Positions 37,763-46,710 of a stretch of DNA of 64,000 nt are shown here, in pieces. The notes under the pieces were generated by a model. It saw only the letters and a program-made list of their open reading frames with translations. It had not been told where the DNA came from and did not search any database. The stretch spans positions 1 to 64,000 of the forward strand of contig JACXVD010000031.1 of NCBI GenBank assembly GCA_014763545.1, in the 5' to 3' direction. Made by a program: the position numbers and the translations under genes. Origin of the DNA: Sphingomonadales bacterium (GTDB taxonomy: Bacteria; Pseudomonadota; Alphaproteobacteria; Sphingomonadales; Sphingomonadaceae). The first letter of the stretch is position 1. Every line of letters begins with the position of its first letter.

Positions 37763-39006
37763 CCGGCGTGACCCGCGCCGCGCCTTTCCTGTTTGCCATC
37801 GCCAGCCTGCTTGCATTGGGCGCAGGCCTGCCGCTGCTGACCGGCGCGCTGGAGGCGCAGCGCGATGCCGGGTTCGAAAGCGCGGACGAAACCCGCGCCG
37901 CGCTGCAACGCGCCCGCCAGCAGGCCCGCGATGCCGAAACGCGCGGCACAAGGCTGGAAATCGAGGCGCGTCAGGCGACCGAAGCGGCGGACAAGACCGC
38001 GCGCGAAGCCGCCGCGCTCGCCGCGCGCATCCAGCAGACCGAAGCGGGGATCGCCGAATCCGAAGCGCGCATCGCGCTGGTCGGCACGCAGCGCGTGGCA
38101 CTTGCCCGGCGGTTGGCCGAGCGGCGCGAACCGCTGCTGCGGCTGACCGCTTCGCTCCAGAAGATGGCCCGGCGCCCGCTGGTGCTGTCCGCGCTACGCC
38201 CCGGATCGCTGCGCGAAACGGTCTATCTGCGGGCCATGCTGGCCGCGACCGTGCCCCAGGTTCGCGCGCGCACCGCCGCGCTGCGGGCCGAGATCGAACG
38301 CGGCAAGGCGCTGGAGCGCGAGGCGCGCCGCGCGCTGGCGCAATTGCGCGCGCAGGAGGCGACGCTGGGCGAACGGCGCAAGGCGTTGGCCGCGCTGGAA
38401 ACCCGCCAGCGCCTGCAGTCGCGCGCCGCCAGCGGCGCCGCCGATCGCGAAAGCGAACGTGCGCTGGCGCTGGCGGAGGAGGCGCGCGATCTCGATACGC
38501 TGGTCGACAAGCTCGACCAGGCCGGCTCGCTGCGCGAGGAACTGGCCGCACTGCCCGGCCCGATCATGCGCCCGCGCCTGCCCGAAGAGAGCGAGGTGGT
38601 GGCCAACGGCGGGCCGACGCCCGCCGCCAGCAGCGCCGCGCCACCCGCAGGCCTGCAATTGCCGGTCGCCGGGCGAACCCTGGCCGGTTTCGGCTCGGTG
38701 GAGGAAGGCGGGGTGCGCTCCAAGGGCATTTCGCTCGCCCCGCGCGACGGTGCGCAGGTGGTCGCCCCGGCAGCCGGGCGGGTTGCCTTTGCCGGGCCCT
38801 ATAGCGGTTTCGGGCGGATCGTGATCATCGAACATTCCGGCGGCTGGACCAGCCTCGTGACCGGGCTGGCCCGCAGCGATGTCGCGGTCGGCCAGCAGCT
38901 GGTCGGCGGATCGCCGCTGGGTGTCGCCGGTGTCGGCCGCCCGGTGGTGACCTTCGAACTGCGCCGCGCGGGCGAACCGGTGAATCCGCTCGATTACCTG
39001 GGGTAA
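37759..39006 (+). CDS. EnvC-like murein hydrolase activator (degenerate LytM)
   Basis: 415 residues from GTG 37759 (GTGA overlap with rlmH). N-terminal signal/anchor (about 8-25), a long coiled coil (about 30-250, with many Glu, Arg, Ala) and a C-terminal LytM domain whose catalytic positions are lost: the HxxxD motif is SKGIS and the HLHFE position reads TFELR. Such degenerate LytM proteins do not cut peptidoglycan but activate amidases (EnvC/NlpD type) at the division site. Next to ctpA, a common arrangement. Confidence 0.88.
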   Translation: MTGVTRAAPFLFAIASLLALGAGLPLLTGALEAQRDAGFESADETRAALQRARQQARDAETRGTRLEIEARQATEAADKTAREAAALAARIQQTEAGIAESEARIALVGTQRVALARRLAERREPLLRLTASLQKMARRPLVLSALRPGSLRETVYLRAMLAATVPQVRARTAALRAEIERGKALEREARRALAQLRAQEATLGERRKALAALETRQRLQSRAASGAADRESERALALAEEARDLDTLVDKLDQAGSLREELAALPGPIMRPRLPEESEVVANGGPTPAASSAAPPAGLQLPVAGRTLAGFGSVEEGGVRSKGISLAPRDGAQVVAPAAGRVAFAGPYSGFGRIVIIEHSGGWTSLVTGLARSDVAVGQQLVGGSPLGVAGVGRPVVTFELRRAGEPVNPLDYLG

Positions 39007-39185
39007 GCGGGTTGTCGGATGCGGTCGGGGATTTCGCCGATACGGCCCGGCACCGGCGCATTGCCTCTGCCCGGTAACCTCTCGCCCCCGGATTTCCCGT
39101 TCCGGCACAGGCGCGCGGCGGGGCAATCCTCATCTGGCATTCATCGCTGCAGCGCGATAGAACCCCCGCCAAAGGAAGGTGTTCA

Positions 39186-40526
39186 ATGCCCAAATTCGCC
39201 GCTCTTGCCCGTTCCGCCGCGCTGGTGACCGCGGTCGCGCTGATCCCTGCGACCACTGCCTCCTTCGCGCAGGTCGAAGGCAGCGCCGGCCCCGAATTTG
39301 CCAAGCTGTTCGCGGTGTACCAGCGGGTGAAGGCCAGCTACGTCGATCCGGTGGACGACAAGGCGCTGGTGAAGGGCGCGATCAACGGCATGCTCGCCAG
39401 CCTCGATCCGCATTCGGCCTATCTCGACGGGTCGGATTTGCAGCGGCTCGAAACCATGATCGACGGCAATTATTCGGGCCTCGGCCTGTCGGTGGTGATG
39501 GATGATGGCGCGGTGAAGGTGATCAGCCCGTTCCGCGGCAGCCCGGCCGAACAGGCCGGGGTCAAGGCGGGCGACTACATCACCCATCTCGACGGCAAGC
39601 TGATCTACGGCGGCGATCTCGACGATGCGGTCAACCAGATGCGCGGCCCGGCGGGCAGCCAGATCCGCCTGACGATCTATCGCGCCGGGCGCGACGAGCC
39701 GTTCGACGTGACCGTGACGCGCGGCGTGATCGAGCTGGAACCGGTGACCTTCGAACTCAAGCCCGGCAATATCGGGGTGATCACGGTCAACGAATTTTCG
39801 CGCGATGTGGGCGCCGATGTCTATTCGGCGTGGAACAAGCTGCGCACCCAGGCGGCGGGCCGGATCAACGGGCTGGTGCTCGACCTGCGCTCCAACCCCG
39901 GCGGTTCGCTGGACGAGGCGGTCGCCATGTCCGACCTGTTCCTCGACAAGGGGCGGATCGTGTCGCAGCGTGGGCGCGCCAAGGGCGAAACGCTGCTCTA
40001 CGATGCGGAAACGGTCTATCGCGGCCAGATCGCGCAGGGCGTGCCGATGATCGTGCTGATCGATGCCGGCACCGCGTCGGCCAGCGAAATCGTTGCCGGG
40101 GCGCTGCAGGATCATCGCCGTGCGGTGATCATGGGCGTGCGCAGTTTCGGCAAGGGCAGCGTGCAGACCCTGCTGCCGCTGGGCAGCGACGCCGCGCTCA
40201 AGCTGACCACCGCGCGCTATTACACGCCGTCGGGCCATTCGGTGCAGGAAGGCGGGATCGAGCCGGACATCGAAGTGCCGCAGCTTTCCGATCCCGACCT
40301 TGCCAAGCGGGCCAAGTTCCAGCTGCGCGAAAGCGACCTGCGCGGCCACTTGGTCAACGAAGCAGCGCTGAAGGACGAAGATCTGGAGAAGGACAAGCGC
40401 GAAGATCCGCGCTTCCAGCAGACCAGCGAACAGCTGGACAAGCAGGGGATCAAGGACTTCCAGCTCTATTACGCGCTGGAAACCTTGCGCCGGACCAGCC
40501 CGACCAGCGTCGCTTCGCGCAACTGA
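39186..40526 (+). CDS. ctpA: C-terminal processing peptidase (S41 family, CtpA)
   Basis: 446 residues, with AAAGGAAGG before ATG 39186. Signal peptide ends TTASFAQ. A PDZ domain (about 95-175: GLGLSVVMDDGAVKVIS, SPAEQAGVKAGDYITH) precedes the S41 protease domain, in which Ser of GTASASEIVAGAL and Lys of RSFGKGSVQTL are the catalytic dyad. It trims periplasmic proteins and often regulates peptidoglycan hydrolases. It has its own 179-base upstream gap, probably with a promoter. Confidence 0.95.
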   Translation: MPKFAALARSAALVTAVALIPATTASFAQVEGSAGPEFAKLFAVYQRVKASYVDPVDDKALVKGAINGMLASLDPHSAYLDGSDLQRLETMIDGNYSGLGLSVVMDDGAVKVISPFRGSPAEQAGVKAGDYITHLDGKLIYGGDLDDAVNQMRGPAGSQIRLTIYRAGRDEPFDVTVTRGVIELEPVTFELKPGNIGVITVNEFSRDVGADVYSAWNKLRTQAAGRINGLVLDLRSNPGGSLDEAVAMSDLFLDKGRIVSQRGRAKGETLLYDAETVYRGQIAQGVPMIVLIDAGTASASEIVAGALQDHRRAVIMGVRSFGKGSVQTLLPLGSDAALKLTTARYYTPSGHSVQEGGIEPDIEVPQLSDPDLAKRAKFQLRESDLRGHLVNEAALKDEDLEKDKREDPRFQQTSEQLDKQGIKDFQLYYALETLRRTSPTSVASRN

Positions 40527-40540
40527 GCGGAGACGCACCC

Positions 40541-41023
40541 ATGCCTTCCATCCTCACCGCACCGCCCGAGCGCCAGGCGCAATGGCTCGCCATCGCGCTG
40601 CCCGCGCTGCTGCTGGGCGGGGCCTATTTCGGGCAATATGTCTTCGGCCTCTATCCGTGCGAAATGTGCTGGTGGCAGCGTTACCCGCACTTCCTGGCGC
40701 TGGTGGCGGGGCTGCTCTCGCTCGTGGCGCCGCCGCGCCGGGGCTGGATCGCGCTCGCCGGGCTGGGCGTGCTGGTGTCCGGCCTGATCGGCGGCTTCCA
40801 CGCGGGGGTCGAATATGGCTGGTGGGAAGGGGTGACCGCCTGTTCGCGCGTCGCGAGTGGCGGCGGCGACCCGCTCGACGCGGTGATGAACGCGCCGCTG
40901 GTGCGCTGCGACGAAGTGCAGTGGAGCCTGTTCGGCATTTCGCTGGCGGGGTTCAATTTCCTGATCTCGACCGGCGGGGGGCTTGCCATATTGTGGCTGC
41001 TCGGGCGAAAGCAGGCGGCATGA
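40541..41023 (+). CDS. Disulfide bond formation protein B family
   Basis: 160 residues from ATG 40541. Four membrane segments; CEMC (C40, C43) after the first helix near WWQRYPH is the quinone-linked redox pair. A second pair of cysteines is in TACSRV and VRCDE, with an 18-22 residue loop. It would reoxidise a DsbA partner using ubiquinone. Its TGA overlaps the coq7 start (ATGA), an apt neighbour since Coq7 makes ubiquinone. Confidence 0.9.
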   Translation: MPSILTAPPERQAQWLAIALPALLLGGAYFGQYVFGLYPCEMCWWQRYPHFLALVAGLLSLVAPPRRGWIALAGLGVLVSGLIGGFHAGVEYGWWEGVTACSRVASGGGDPLDAVMNAPLVRCDEVQWSLFGISLAGFNFLISTGGGLAILWLLGRKQAA

Positions 41024-41541
41024 GCAAGGTGAATACCAAGCGGATGATCCGGGTCGACCAGGCCGGGGAGTTCGGCGCGACCCGCATCTATGCCGGGCAG
41101 CTGGCGGTCATGGGCGATCGCGGGCCCAATTCGGCGGAAATCCGCCATATGGCGGCCCAGGAAGAAGGCCACCGGGCGAAATTCGATGCGCTGATGGCGC
41201 AGCGCGGCGTGCGGCCCACCGCCCTGCAGCCCTTCTGGTCGGTGGCCGGCTATGCGCTGGGTGCGGCGACCGCGCTGATCGGGCCGAAAGCGGCGATGGC
41301 CTGCACCGCCGCAGTCGAGGAAGAGATCGATCGCCACTATACCGCCCAGCTCGACGAGCTCGCGGAAAGCGGCAACGATCCCGAACTGGCCGCGATGATC
41401 GAGGAATTTCGCGCCGACGAGCGCGACCATCGCGATGCCGCGCTGGCCGCGGGCGCCGAACAGGCACCGGCCTATCCGCTGCTGTCGGGCGTAATCCGGC
41501 TGGGCTGCCGCGCGGCAATCCGGCTGGCGGAGCGGATCTGA
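41020..41541 (+). CDS. coq7: Demethoxyubiquinone hydroxylase (Coq7/CAT5)
   Basis: 173 residues from ATG 41020. Di-iron residues are at Glu17 (DQAGEFGATRIY), in QEEGH (47-51), in EEEIDRHY and in ERDHRDAAL near the end. Hydroxylates 2-octaprenyl-3-methyl-6-methoxy-1,4-benzoquinone in ubiquinone synthesis at the membrane. Coupled to the DsbB-like gene by ATGA; last gene of this block. Confidence 0.95.
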   Translation: MSKVNTKRMIRVDQAGEFGATRIYAGQLAVMGDRGPNSAEIRHMAAQEEGHRAKFDALMAQRGVRPTALQPFWSVAGYALGAATALIGPKAAMACTAAVEEEIDRHYTAQLDELAESGNDPELAAMIEEFRADERDHRDAALAAGAEQAPAYPLLSGVIRLGCRAAIRLAERI

Positions 41542-41682
41542 CCGGGATTCACCGGCCTTGATTCCGGCGCTTTGATCGCGAACAAGGCGCGCCGTGCCAG
41601 ATTGCGGCACGATCTTCATATGGAGTTCAGCGCCCGCAATGCCTAGATTGCAGGTGCGCCCTAGCCGGAGATGGATCGAACG

Positions 41683-42288
41683 ATGAACCGCCTGATTGCC
41701 GCCAGCCTGCTGGCCCTCGCCCCCGCTGCCAGCCTTGGCCTTGCTGTCCCTGCCTCCGCGCAGGACGATGCGGGCGACAAGGTCAACATGGTGGTGATCT
41801 ATGGCGACGATTCGTGCCCGCCCTCGACCGAAGGCGAAATCACCGTCTGCGCGCGGCTGGACGAGAGCGAGCGGTTCCGCATTCCCGAAACTTTGCGTGA
41901 TAGCTCCAGCCCGGATACCGTCGCCTGGGCCGAACGTGCGAAATCTTTCGAAACGGTCGGCTCCTATGGCGCGCTGTCTTGCTCGCCCACCGGGGCTGGC
42001 GGGTTCACCGGTTGCACCCAGGCGCTGGTCGATGCCGCCTATGGCGAAAAGAAGGAAGCGCCCGGCGTGCGTTTCAGCCAGCTGATCGACAAGGCGCGCG
42101 AGGAACGGCTTTCGACCATCGACCAGGAAGCGGCCGAGGAACAGGCACGGGTCGAAGTGATCGAGAAGCAGTATGAAGCCAAGCTGGAGGCCGAACGCGC
42201 CGCGCCGCTGCCGGGCGAAGATGGCGCGGCCACCGACACCGGCGCGCAGGGTGACGAAGCCCTGCCGCCGATCACTCCGAAAAACTAG
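41683..42288 (+). CDS. Secreted hypothetical protein
   Basis: 201 residues from ATG 41683 (ATG 41671 would place its GGAG too close). Signal peptide ends VPASAQ. The mature part has an acidic CPPSTEGEITVCARL segment with two cysteines, then a conserved-looking SLSCSPTGAGGFTGC-like stretch (ALSCSPTGAGGFTGCTQ) and a Glu/Lys-rich helix near the end. I do not recognise a named family, though such proteins are common in sphingomonads. Nearby coq7 and wecB give no clear hint. Confidence 0.7.
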   Translation: MNRLIAASLLALAPAASLGLAVPASAQDDAGDKVNMVVIYGDDSCPPSTEGEITVCARLDESERFRIPETLRDSSSPDTVAWAERAKSFETVGSYGALSCSPTGAGGFTGCTQALVDAAYGEKKEAPGVRFSQLIDKAREERLSTIDQEAAEEQARVEVIEKQYEAKLEAERAAPLPGEDGAATDTGAQGDEALPPITPKN

Positions 42289-42332
42289 GCTGGATAGCGC
42301 GCCGTTAACCTTGCCCTGCTAGGGGGCGGGGC

Positions 42333-43457
42333 ATGACCGGACCTCGCAAGATCCTCACCGTCTTCGGCACGCGCCCCGAAGCGATCAAGCTGTTTCCACT
42401 GGTGCATGCGCTGGATAGCGATCCACGCTTCGTTTCGCGCGTCTGCGTGTCGGGGCAGCATCGCGGGATGCTCGACCAGGTGCTGGAAATCGCCGGGATC
42501 GTCCCGCAGCACGATCTCGACGTCATGCAGCCGGACCAGACCCTCGATGCGCTGACCGCGCGGCTGCTGACCGGCATCGGCCAGGTGCTCGATGTTGAAA
42601 CGCCCGATATGGTCGTGGTGCAGGGCGATACGGCGACCGCCATGGCCGGGGCGCTGGCCGCCTATTACCGCAAGATCCCGGTCGCCCATGTCGAGGCGGG
42701 GCTGCGCAGCGGCAATATCCACCATCCCTGGCCCGAAGAGGTCAATCGCAAGATTGTCGGCAGCTTTGCCGCGCTGCATTTCGCGCCGACCGAAACCGCC
42801 GCCGCGGCCTTGCTGCGCGAGAATGTCGATCCGGCCAGCGTGCATGTCACCGGCAATACGGTGATCGATGCGCTGCACTGGATTACCGCGCAGATCCGCG
42901 AAAACCCGGCGCTCGCCGGCGGGCTGGCGGAGCTGGAAGCGCGGTTCGCGGGCAAGCGGATCATCGGCGTGACCAGCCACCGGCGCGAGAATTTCGGCGG
43001 CGGGATGGAGGGGATCGCCGATGCGATCCGCCGCATCGCCGCGCGCCCCGATGTGGCGATGATCTTCCCCGTCCACCTCAACCCCAATGTGCGCAAGGTA
43101 ATGAATTCGGCGCTCGCCGGGCTGGACAATGTCGCGCTGATCGAACCGCTCGACTATCCGCATTTCGCCCGGCTGCTCGATATCTGCACGCTGATGCTGA
43201 CCGACAGCGGCGGGGTGCAGGAAGAGGCGCCCGCGCTGGGCAAGCCGGTGCTGGTGATGCGCGAGACGACCGAGCGCCCCGAAGGGGTGGAAGCGGGCAC
43301 GGCCAAGCTGGTCGGTACCGATGCCGACACGATCGTCGCCGAATGCAGCCGCCTGCTCGACGACGAGGCGGCCTATGGCGCCATGTCGCGTGCCCATAAT
43401 CCCTTCGGGGACGGGCATGCGGTGGAACGGATCGTCGAACTGCTCGCCGGGCAGTAG
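42333..43457 (+). CDS. wecB: UDP-N-acetylglucosamine 2-epimerase (non-hydrolysing)
   Basis: 374 residues. TVFGTRPEAIKLFPLVHAL at the N-terminus, VVVQGDTATAMAGALAAY, AHVEAGLRSGNIHHPWPEE, TSHRRENFGGGM and TDSGGVQEEAPALGKPVLVMRETTERPE. Makes UDP-ManNAc from UDP-GlcNAc. Followed at 65 bases by wecC, so the pair would supply UDP-ManNAcA for a surface polysaccharide. Confidence 0.95.
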   Translation: MTGPRKILTVFGTRPEAIKLFPLVHALDSDPRFVSRVCVSGQHRGMLDQVLEIAGIVPQHDLDVMQPDQTLDALTARLLTGIGQVLDVETPDMVVVQGDTATAMAGALAAYYRKIPVAHVEAGLRSGNIHHPWPEEVNRKIVGSFAALHFAPTETAAAALLRENVDPASVHVTGNTVIDALHWITAQIRENPALAGGLAELEARFAGKRIIGVTSHRRENFGGGMEGIADAIRRIAARPDVAMIFPVHLNPNVRKVMNSALAGLDNVALIEPLDYPHFARLLDICTLMLTDSGGVQEEAPALGKPVLVMRETTERPEGVEAGTAKLVGTDADTIVAECSRLLDDEAAYGAMSRAHNPFGDGHAVERIVELLAGQ

Positions 43458-43522
43458 CGTTACCGCAATCTTTACCCCTTGCTGCCATGGGTTTGCGGTC
43501 AATTCATTTCACGGAACATCCC

Positions 43523-44824
43523 ATGCGCGGCGAAGAAAAACCCCAGGTTTGCGTGATCGGCCTCGGCTATATCGGCCTGCCGACGGCGGCGATCATTGCC
43601 CGGGCCAATTGCCCGGTCACCGGCATCGACGTGTCGCAGCATGTGGTCGACACGATCAACCGGGGCGAAATCCATATCGAGGAAGTCGATCTCGACGGAC
43701 TGGTGCGCGGCGTGGTCCAGCGCGGGCTGCTCAAGGCCAGCACCCAGGTCCAGCCTGCCGATGTCTTCGTGATCGCGGTGCCGACCCCGTTCGAACACGA
43801 CGGGCAGCACACGCCCGACCTGTCCTATGTCATGGCCGCCGCGACCGAAGTCGCCGGCGTGCTCAAGAAGGGCGACTGCATCATCCTCGAATCGACCTCG
43901 CCGGTCGGCACGACCGAGACGATGCGCGACCTGATCGCCGGGCTGCGGCCCGATCTCAAACTGCCTGGCCTGACGAGCGAGACGCCCGATGTCGCCATCG
44001 CCTATTGCCCCGAACGCGTGCTGCCCGGCCGCATCCTCGAGGAACTGACCAACAACGACCGCTCGATCGGCGGGATCACGCCGCGCTGCGCGCGCAAGGC
44101 GCTGGCCTTCTACAAGCGGTTCGTGCGCGGCACCTGCGTGACCACCGACGCGCGCAGTGCCGAGATGTGCAAGCTGGTCGAAAACAGCTTCCGCGACGTG
44201 AACATCGCCTTCGCCAATGAATTGTCGATCATCGCCGACAAGATGGGGCTGGATGTGTGGGAGGTGATTCGCCTTGCCAATCGCCACCCGCGGGTCAACA
44301 TCCTCCAGCCCGGCCCGGGCGTGGGCGGGCATTGCATCGCGGTCGATCCGTGGTTCATCGTCCATGGCGCGCCCGAAGAGGCGAAGATGATCCGCGCCGC
44401 GCGCGATATCAACGATGCCAAGATGCACCATGTCGTCGCCCGCGCCGCCGCGCTGGTGGAGGCCAACCCGGGCGCGAAAGTCGCCTGTCTCGGCCTCGCC
44501 TTCAAAGCCAATATCGACGATTTCCGCGAGAGCCCGGCGCGCTTCGTCGCCTCGCGGCTGGCGCAGAAATTCGGATCGCGCATCAGCGTGGTCGAACCCT
44601 ATGCGGCTGAATTGCCGCGCGAATTCGACGGCACCGGGGCGCAACTGGTCGATATCGACACCGCGCTGGAGGAATGCGGCGTGCTGATCGTGCTGGTCGA
44701 CCACGACATCTTCCGCGTGATCCCGTTCGAGGAACGCAGCAGCGCCGTGGTTTACGACACGCGCGGCATCTGGCCCGACGCGCTGGGCGCGCCGGAAAAG
44801 CCCGGCCTGCGGCTGGCGAGCTGA
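43523..44824 (+). CDS. wecC: UDP-N-acetyl-D-mannosamine dehydrogenase
   Basis: 433 residues from ATG 43523; ATG 43487 is in frame but adds an unusual leader. Rossmann motif GLGYIGLPTAA (about 13-23), ESTSPVGTTETMRD, VAIAYCPERVLPGRILEEL, catalytic lysine and cysteine in KLVENSFRDVNIAFANE and GPGVGGHCIAVDPWF, C-terminal LAFKANIDDFRESPA. Oxidises UDP-ManNAc to UDP-ManNAcA with NAD. No glycosyltransferases for the polymer are in this window. Confidence 0.95.
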   Translation: MRGEEKPQVCVIGLGYIGLPTAAIIARANCPVTGIDVSQHVVDTINRGEIHIEEVDLDGLVRGVVQRGLLKASTQVQPADVFVIAVPTPFEHDGQHTPDLSYVMAAATEVAGVLKKGDCIILESTSPVGTTETMRDLIAGLRPDLKLPGLTSETPDVAIAYCPERVLPGRILEELTNNDRSIGGITPRCARKALAFYKRFVRGTCVTTDARSAEMCKLVENSFRDVNIAFANELSIIADKMGLDVWEVIRLANRHPRVNILQPGPGVGGHCIAVDPWFIVHGAPEEAKMIRAARDINDAKMHHVVARAAALVEANPGAKVACLGLAFKANIDDFRESPARFVASRLAQKFGSRISVVEPYAAELPREFDGTGAQLVDIDTALEECGVLIVLVDHDIFRVIPFEERSSAVVYDTRGIWPDALGAPEKPGLRLAS

Positions 44825-44876
44825 CGGGGGCCGCGCCGCGGCTCCCCCCGCCCCTGTCGCATCAAGCGTTGCTGCA

Positions 44877-45686
44877 TCAAGCCTTGTCGAGCGCGATATC
44901 GGGGGCGTCTTCCTGCTTCATGCCGACGAGGTGATAGCCCGCGTCGACATAATGGACCTCGCCGGTCACGCCCGATGACAGGTCGGACAGGAAATAGAGC
45001 CCCGAACCGCCGACATCCTCGATCGTCACCGTGCGGCGCAGCGGGGCGTTGAGCTCGTTCCACTTGAGGATGTAGCGGAAATCGCCGATCCCGCTGGCGG
45101 CCAGCGTCTTCACCGGCCCGGCGCTGATCGCATTGACGCGGATATTGTCGGGGCCGAGATCGTTGGCGAGATAGCGCACACTGGCTTCGAGCGCGGCCTT
45201 GGCCACACCCATGACATTGTAATGCGGGATGACCTTTTCCGCGCCGTAATAGGTCAGCGTCAGGATGCTGCCGCCATCGGGCATCATCGCCGCCGCACGC
45301 TTGGTCACCGCGACGAGGCTGTAGGCCGAGATGTTCATCGTCATCAGGAAATTGTCGAGGCTGGTGTCGACATATTTCCCGCGCAATTCGCTCTTGTCGG
45401 AAAAGCCGATCGCGTGGACCACGAAATCGAGCGTATCCCACCGCGCCTTGAGCGTGTCGAACGCCGCATCGAGCGCCGCCATGTCCGACACGTCGCATTC
45501 GAACACGAAGTCCGAGCCGAGTTCCGCCGCCAGCGGCTCCACCCGCTTCTTCAGCGCATCCCCCTGATAGGAGAAGGCCAGCTCGGCACCCTGTTCGGCC
45601 AGCTTTTTCGCAATGCCCCAGGCCAGCGACTTGTCGTTCGCCAGCCCCATGATCAGGCCGCGCTTGCCCGCCATCAATCCGCTCAT
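44877..45686 (-). CDS. fabI: Enoyl-[acyl-carrier-protein] reductase (NADH), FabI
   Basis: 269 residues. SDR family: KRGLIMGLANDKSLAWGIAKK, FVVHAIGFSDKSELRGKYVDT, and catalytic Tyr-x6-Lys in YYGAEKVIPHYNVMGVAKAA. The RYLANDLGPDNIRVNAISAGPVKTLAASGI stretch is classical FabI. Final step of the fatty acid elongation cycle and the triclosan target. Its ATG overlaps the YihY stop (ATGA). Convergent with wecC. Confidence 0.95.
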   Translation of the reverse strand: MSGLMAGKRGLIMGLANDKSLAWGIAKKLAEQGAELAFSYQGDALKKRVEPLAAELGSDFVFECDVSDMAALDAAFDTLKARWDTLDFVVHAIGFSDKSELRGKYVDTSLDNFLMTMNISAYSLVAVTKRAAAMMPDGGSILTLTYYGAEKVIPHYNVMGVAKAALEASVRYLANDLGPDNIRVNAISAGPVKTLAASGIGDFRYILKWNELNAPLRRTVTIEDVGGSGLYFLSDLSSGVTGEVHYVDAGYHLVGMKQEDAPDIALDKA

Positions 45687-46708
45687 TCCGTAACGTCCTC
45701 CGTGGCCGTCGTGTTCACCGCCCGGCGCCGGTCATCCTCCTGACCGATGCGGTTGGCTTCCTCCTCCGGCGTTTCGGCCAGCGCCGCATTCAGTTCGGCG
45801 CCGACCACGAAGCCTAAGCCGACCAGCCAGAAAAAGAAAAGAGAGATCATGATCCCGGCGAGGCTGCCGTAGGTCAGATCGTAGCTGAAAAAGCGCCGTA
45901 GCAGCGATGGCAGGGCGATCGTCACCGACATCCACCAGCCCGCAACCACGAAGGCACCCGGCCATTTGGGATAGCGCCGCCCGCGATATTTCGACGGGGT
46001 GAGGAACAGGAACAGCAGGTACAGCGACAGGATCAGGCCGACGCCCGCGATCATCCGGCTGATCGACAGTTCGGCCAGCCAGCTCGCCAGCCAGGGCAGG
46101 CGGGTGGTGATGATTTCCTGCGTCGCGCCGATGATCACCTGCGCCAGCAGCGACAGCAGCAGCAGGAACACCGCCGCGATGATGATCCCGGTCGAAATCA
46201 GCCGCGCCTTCCAGAAAGCATGGGTCGCGCGCGTGCCATAGGCGCGGCGCAGAATGTCGCGGATCGTCTCGATCAGGCTGCCAGTGGTCCACAGCCCGAC
46301 CAGCGCGCCGGCCCACAGGAACCAGCCGCTGCGCAAGTCGATGATCGTCAGCGCGACCGGTTCGAGCACCTTGTTGACCACCGGCGGCAGGGCGGACCCG
46401 ACGGTGCGGACCATCTGCGCGCGTTCCGAGGCTTCGCCGAACAGCTGGAACACTGCCGAGCCGAGCACGAAGAAGGGGAACATCGCCAGCAGCGACATAT
46501 AGGCGAGGTTGCCCGCGTGGATGAAACCGTCGTTATAGGTGCCCACGAACACCCGCCGCGCGATTTCGAACACCCGCGTTCCGGGGCCGACGCGCCGCTC
46601 GATTCGCTGCCTGAGTTTCGCATCCCGCCGACGCGCTTCGGGCGACAGGGACTTGATTTCCCGCTCTTCCGGCGGGGGCAGCAAGTCGCCTACGGATCGA
46701 TGCGGCAA
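45683..46708 (-). CDS. YihY/virulence factor BrkB family membrane protein
   Basis: 341 residues from TTG 46708, two bases after the dnaJ-type stop and preceded by GGGGTG; the open frame extends upstream but only by overlapping the chaperone gene. Five to six membrane segments (MSLLAMFPFFVLGSAVFQLF, LISTGIIIAAVFLLLLSLLA, LYLLFLFLTPSKY, LFFFWLVGLGFVVGAELNAAL). Family function is poorly defined. It sits between a chaperone and fabI with minimal gaps, so the three may be one operon. Confidence 0.85.
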   Translation of the reverse strand: MPHRSVGDLLPPPEEREIKSLSPEARRRDAKLRQRIERRVGPGTRVFEIARRVFVGTYNDGFIHAGNLAYMSLLAMFPFFVLGSAVFQLFGEASERAQMVRTVGSALPPVVNKVLEPVALTIIDLRSGWFLWAGALVGLWTTGSLIETIRDILRRAYGTRATHAFWKARLISTGIIIAAVFLLLLSLLAQVIIGATQEIITTRLPWLASWLAELSISRMIAGVGLILSLYLLFLFLTPSKYRGRRYPKWPGAFVVAGWWMSVTIALPSLLRRFFSYDLTYGSLAGIMISLFFFWLVGLGFVVGAELNAALAETPEEEANRIGQEDDRRRAVNTTATEDVTE

Positions 46709-46710
46709 AT

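Noticed and set aside
44825-44876. GC-rich hairpin and duplicated GCATCAAGC between wecC and fabI
   Set aside because: No T-run, and the direct repeat is short; not enough to call a terminator or an insertion footprint.
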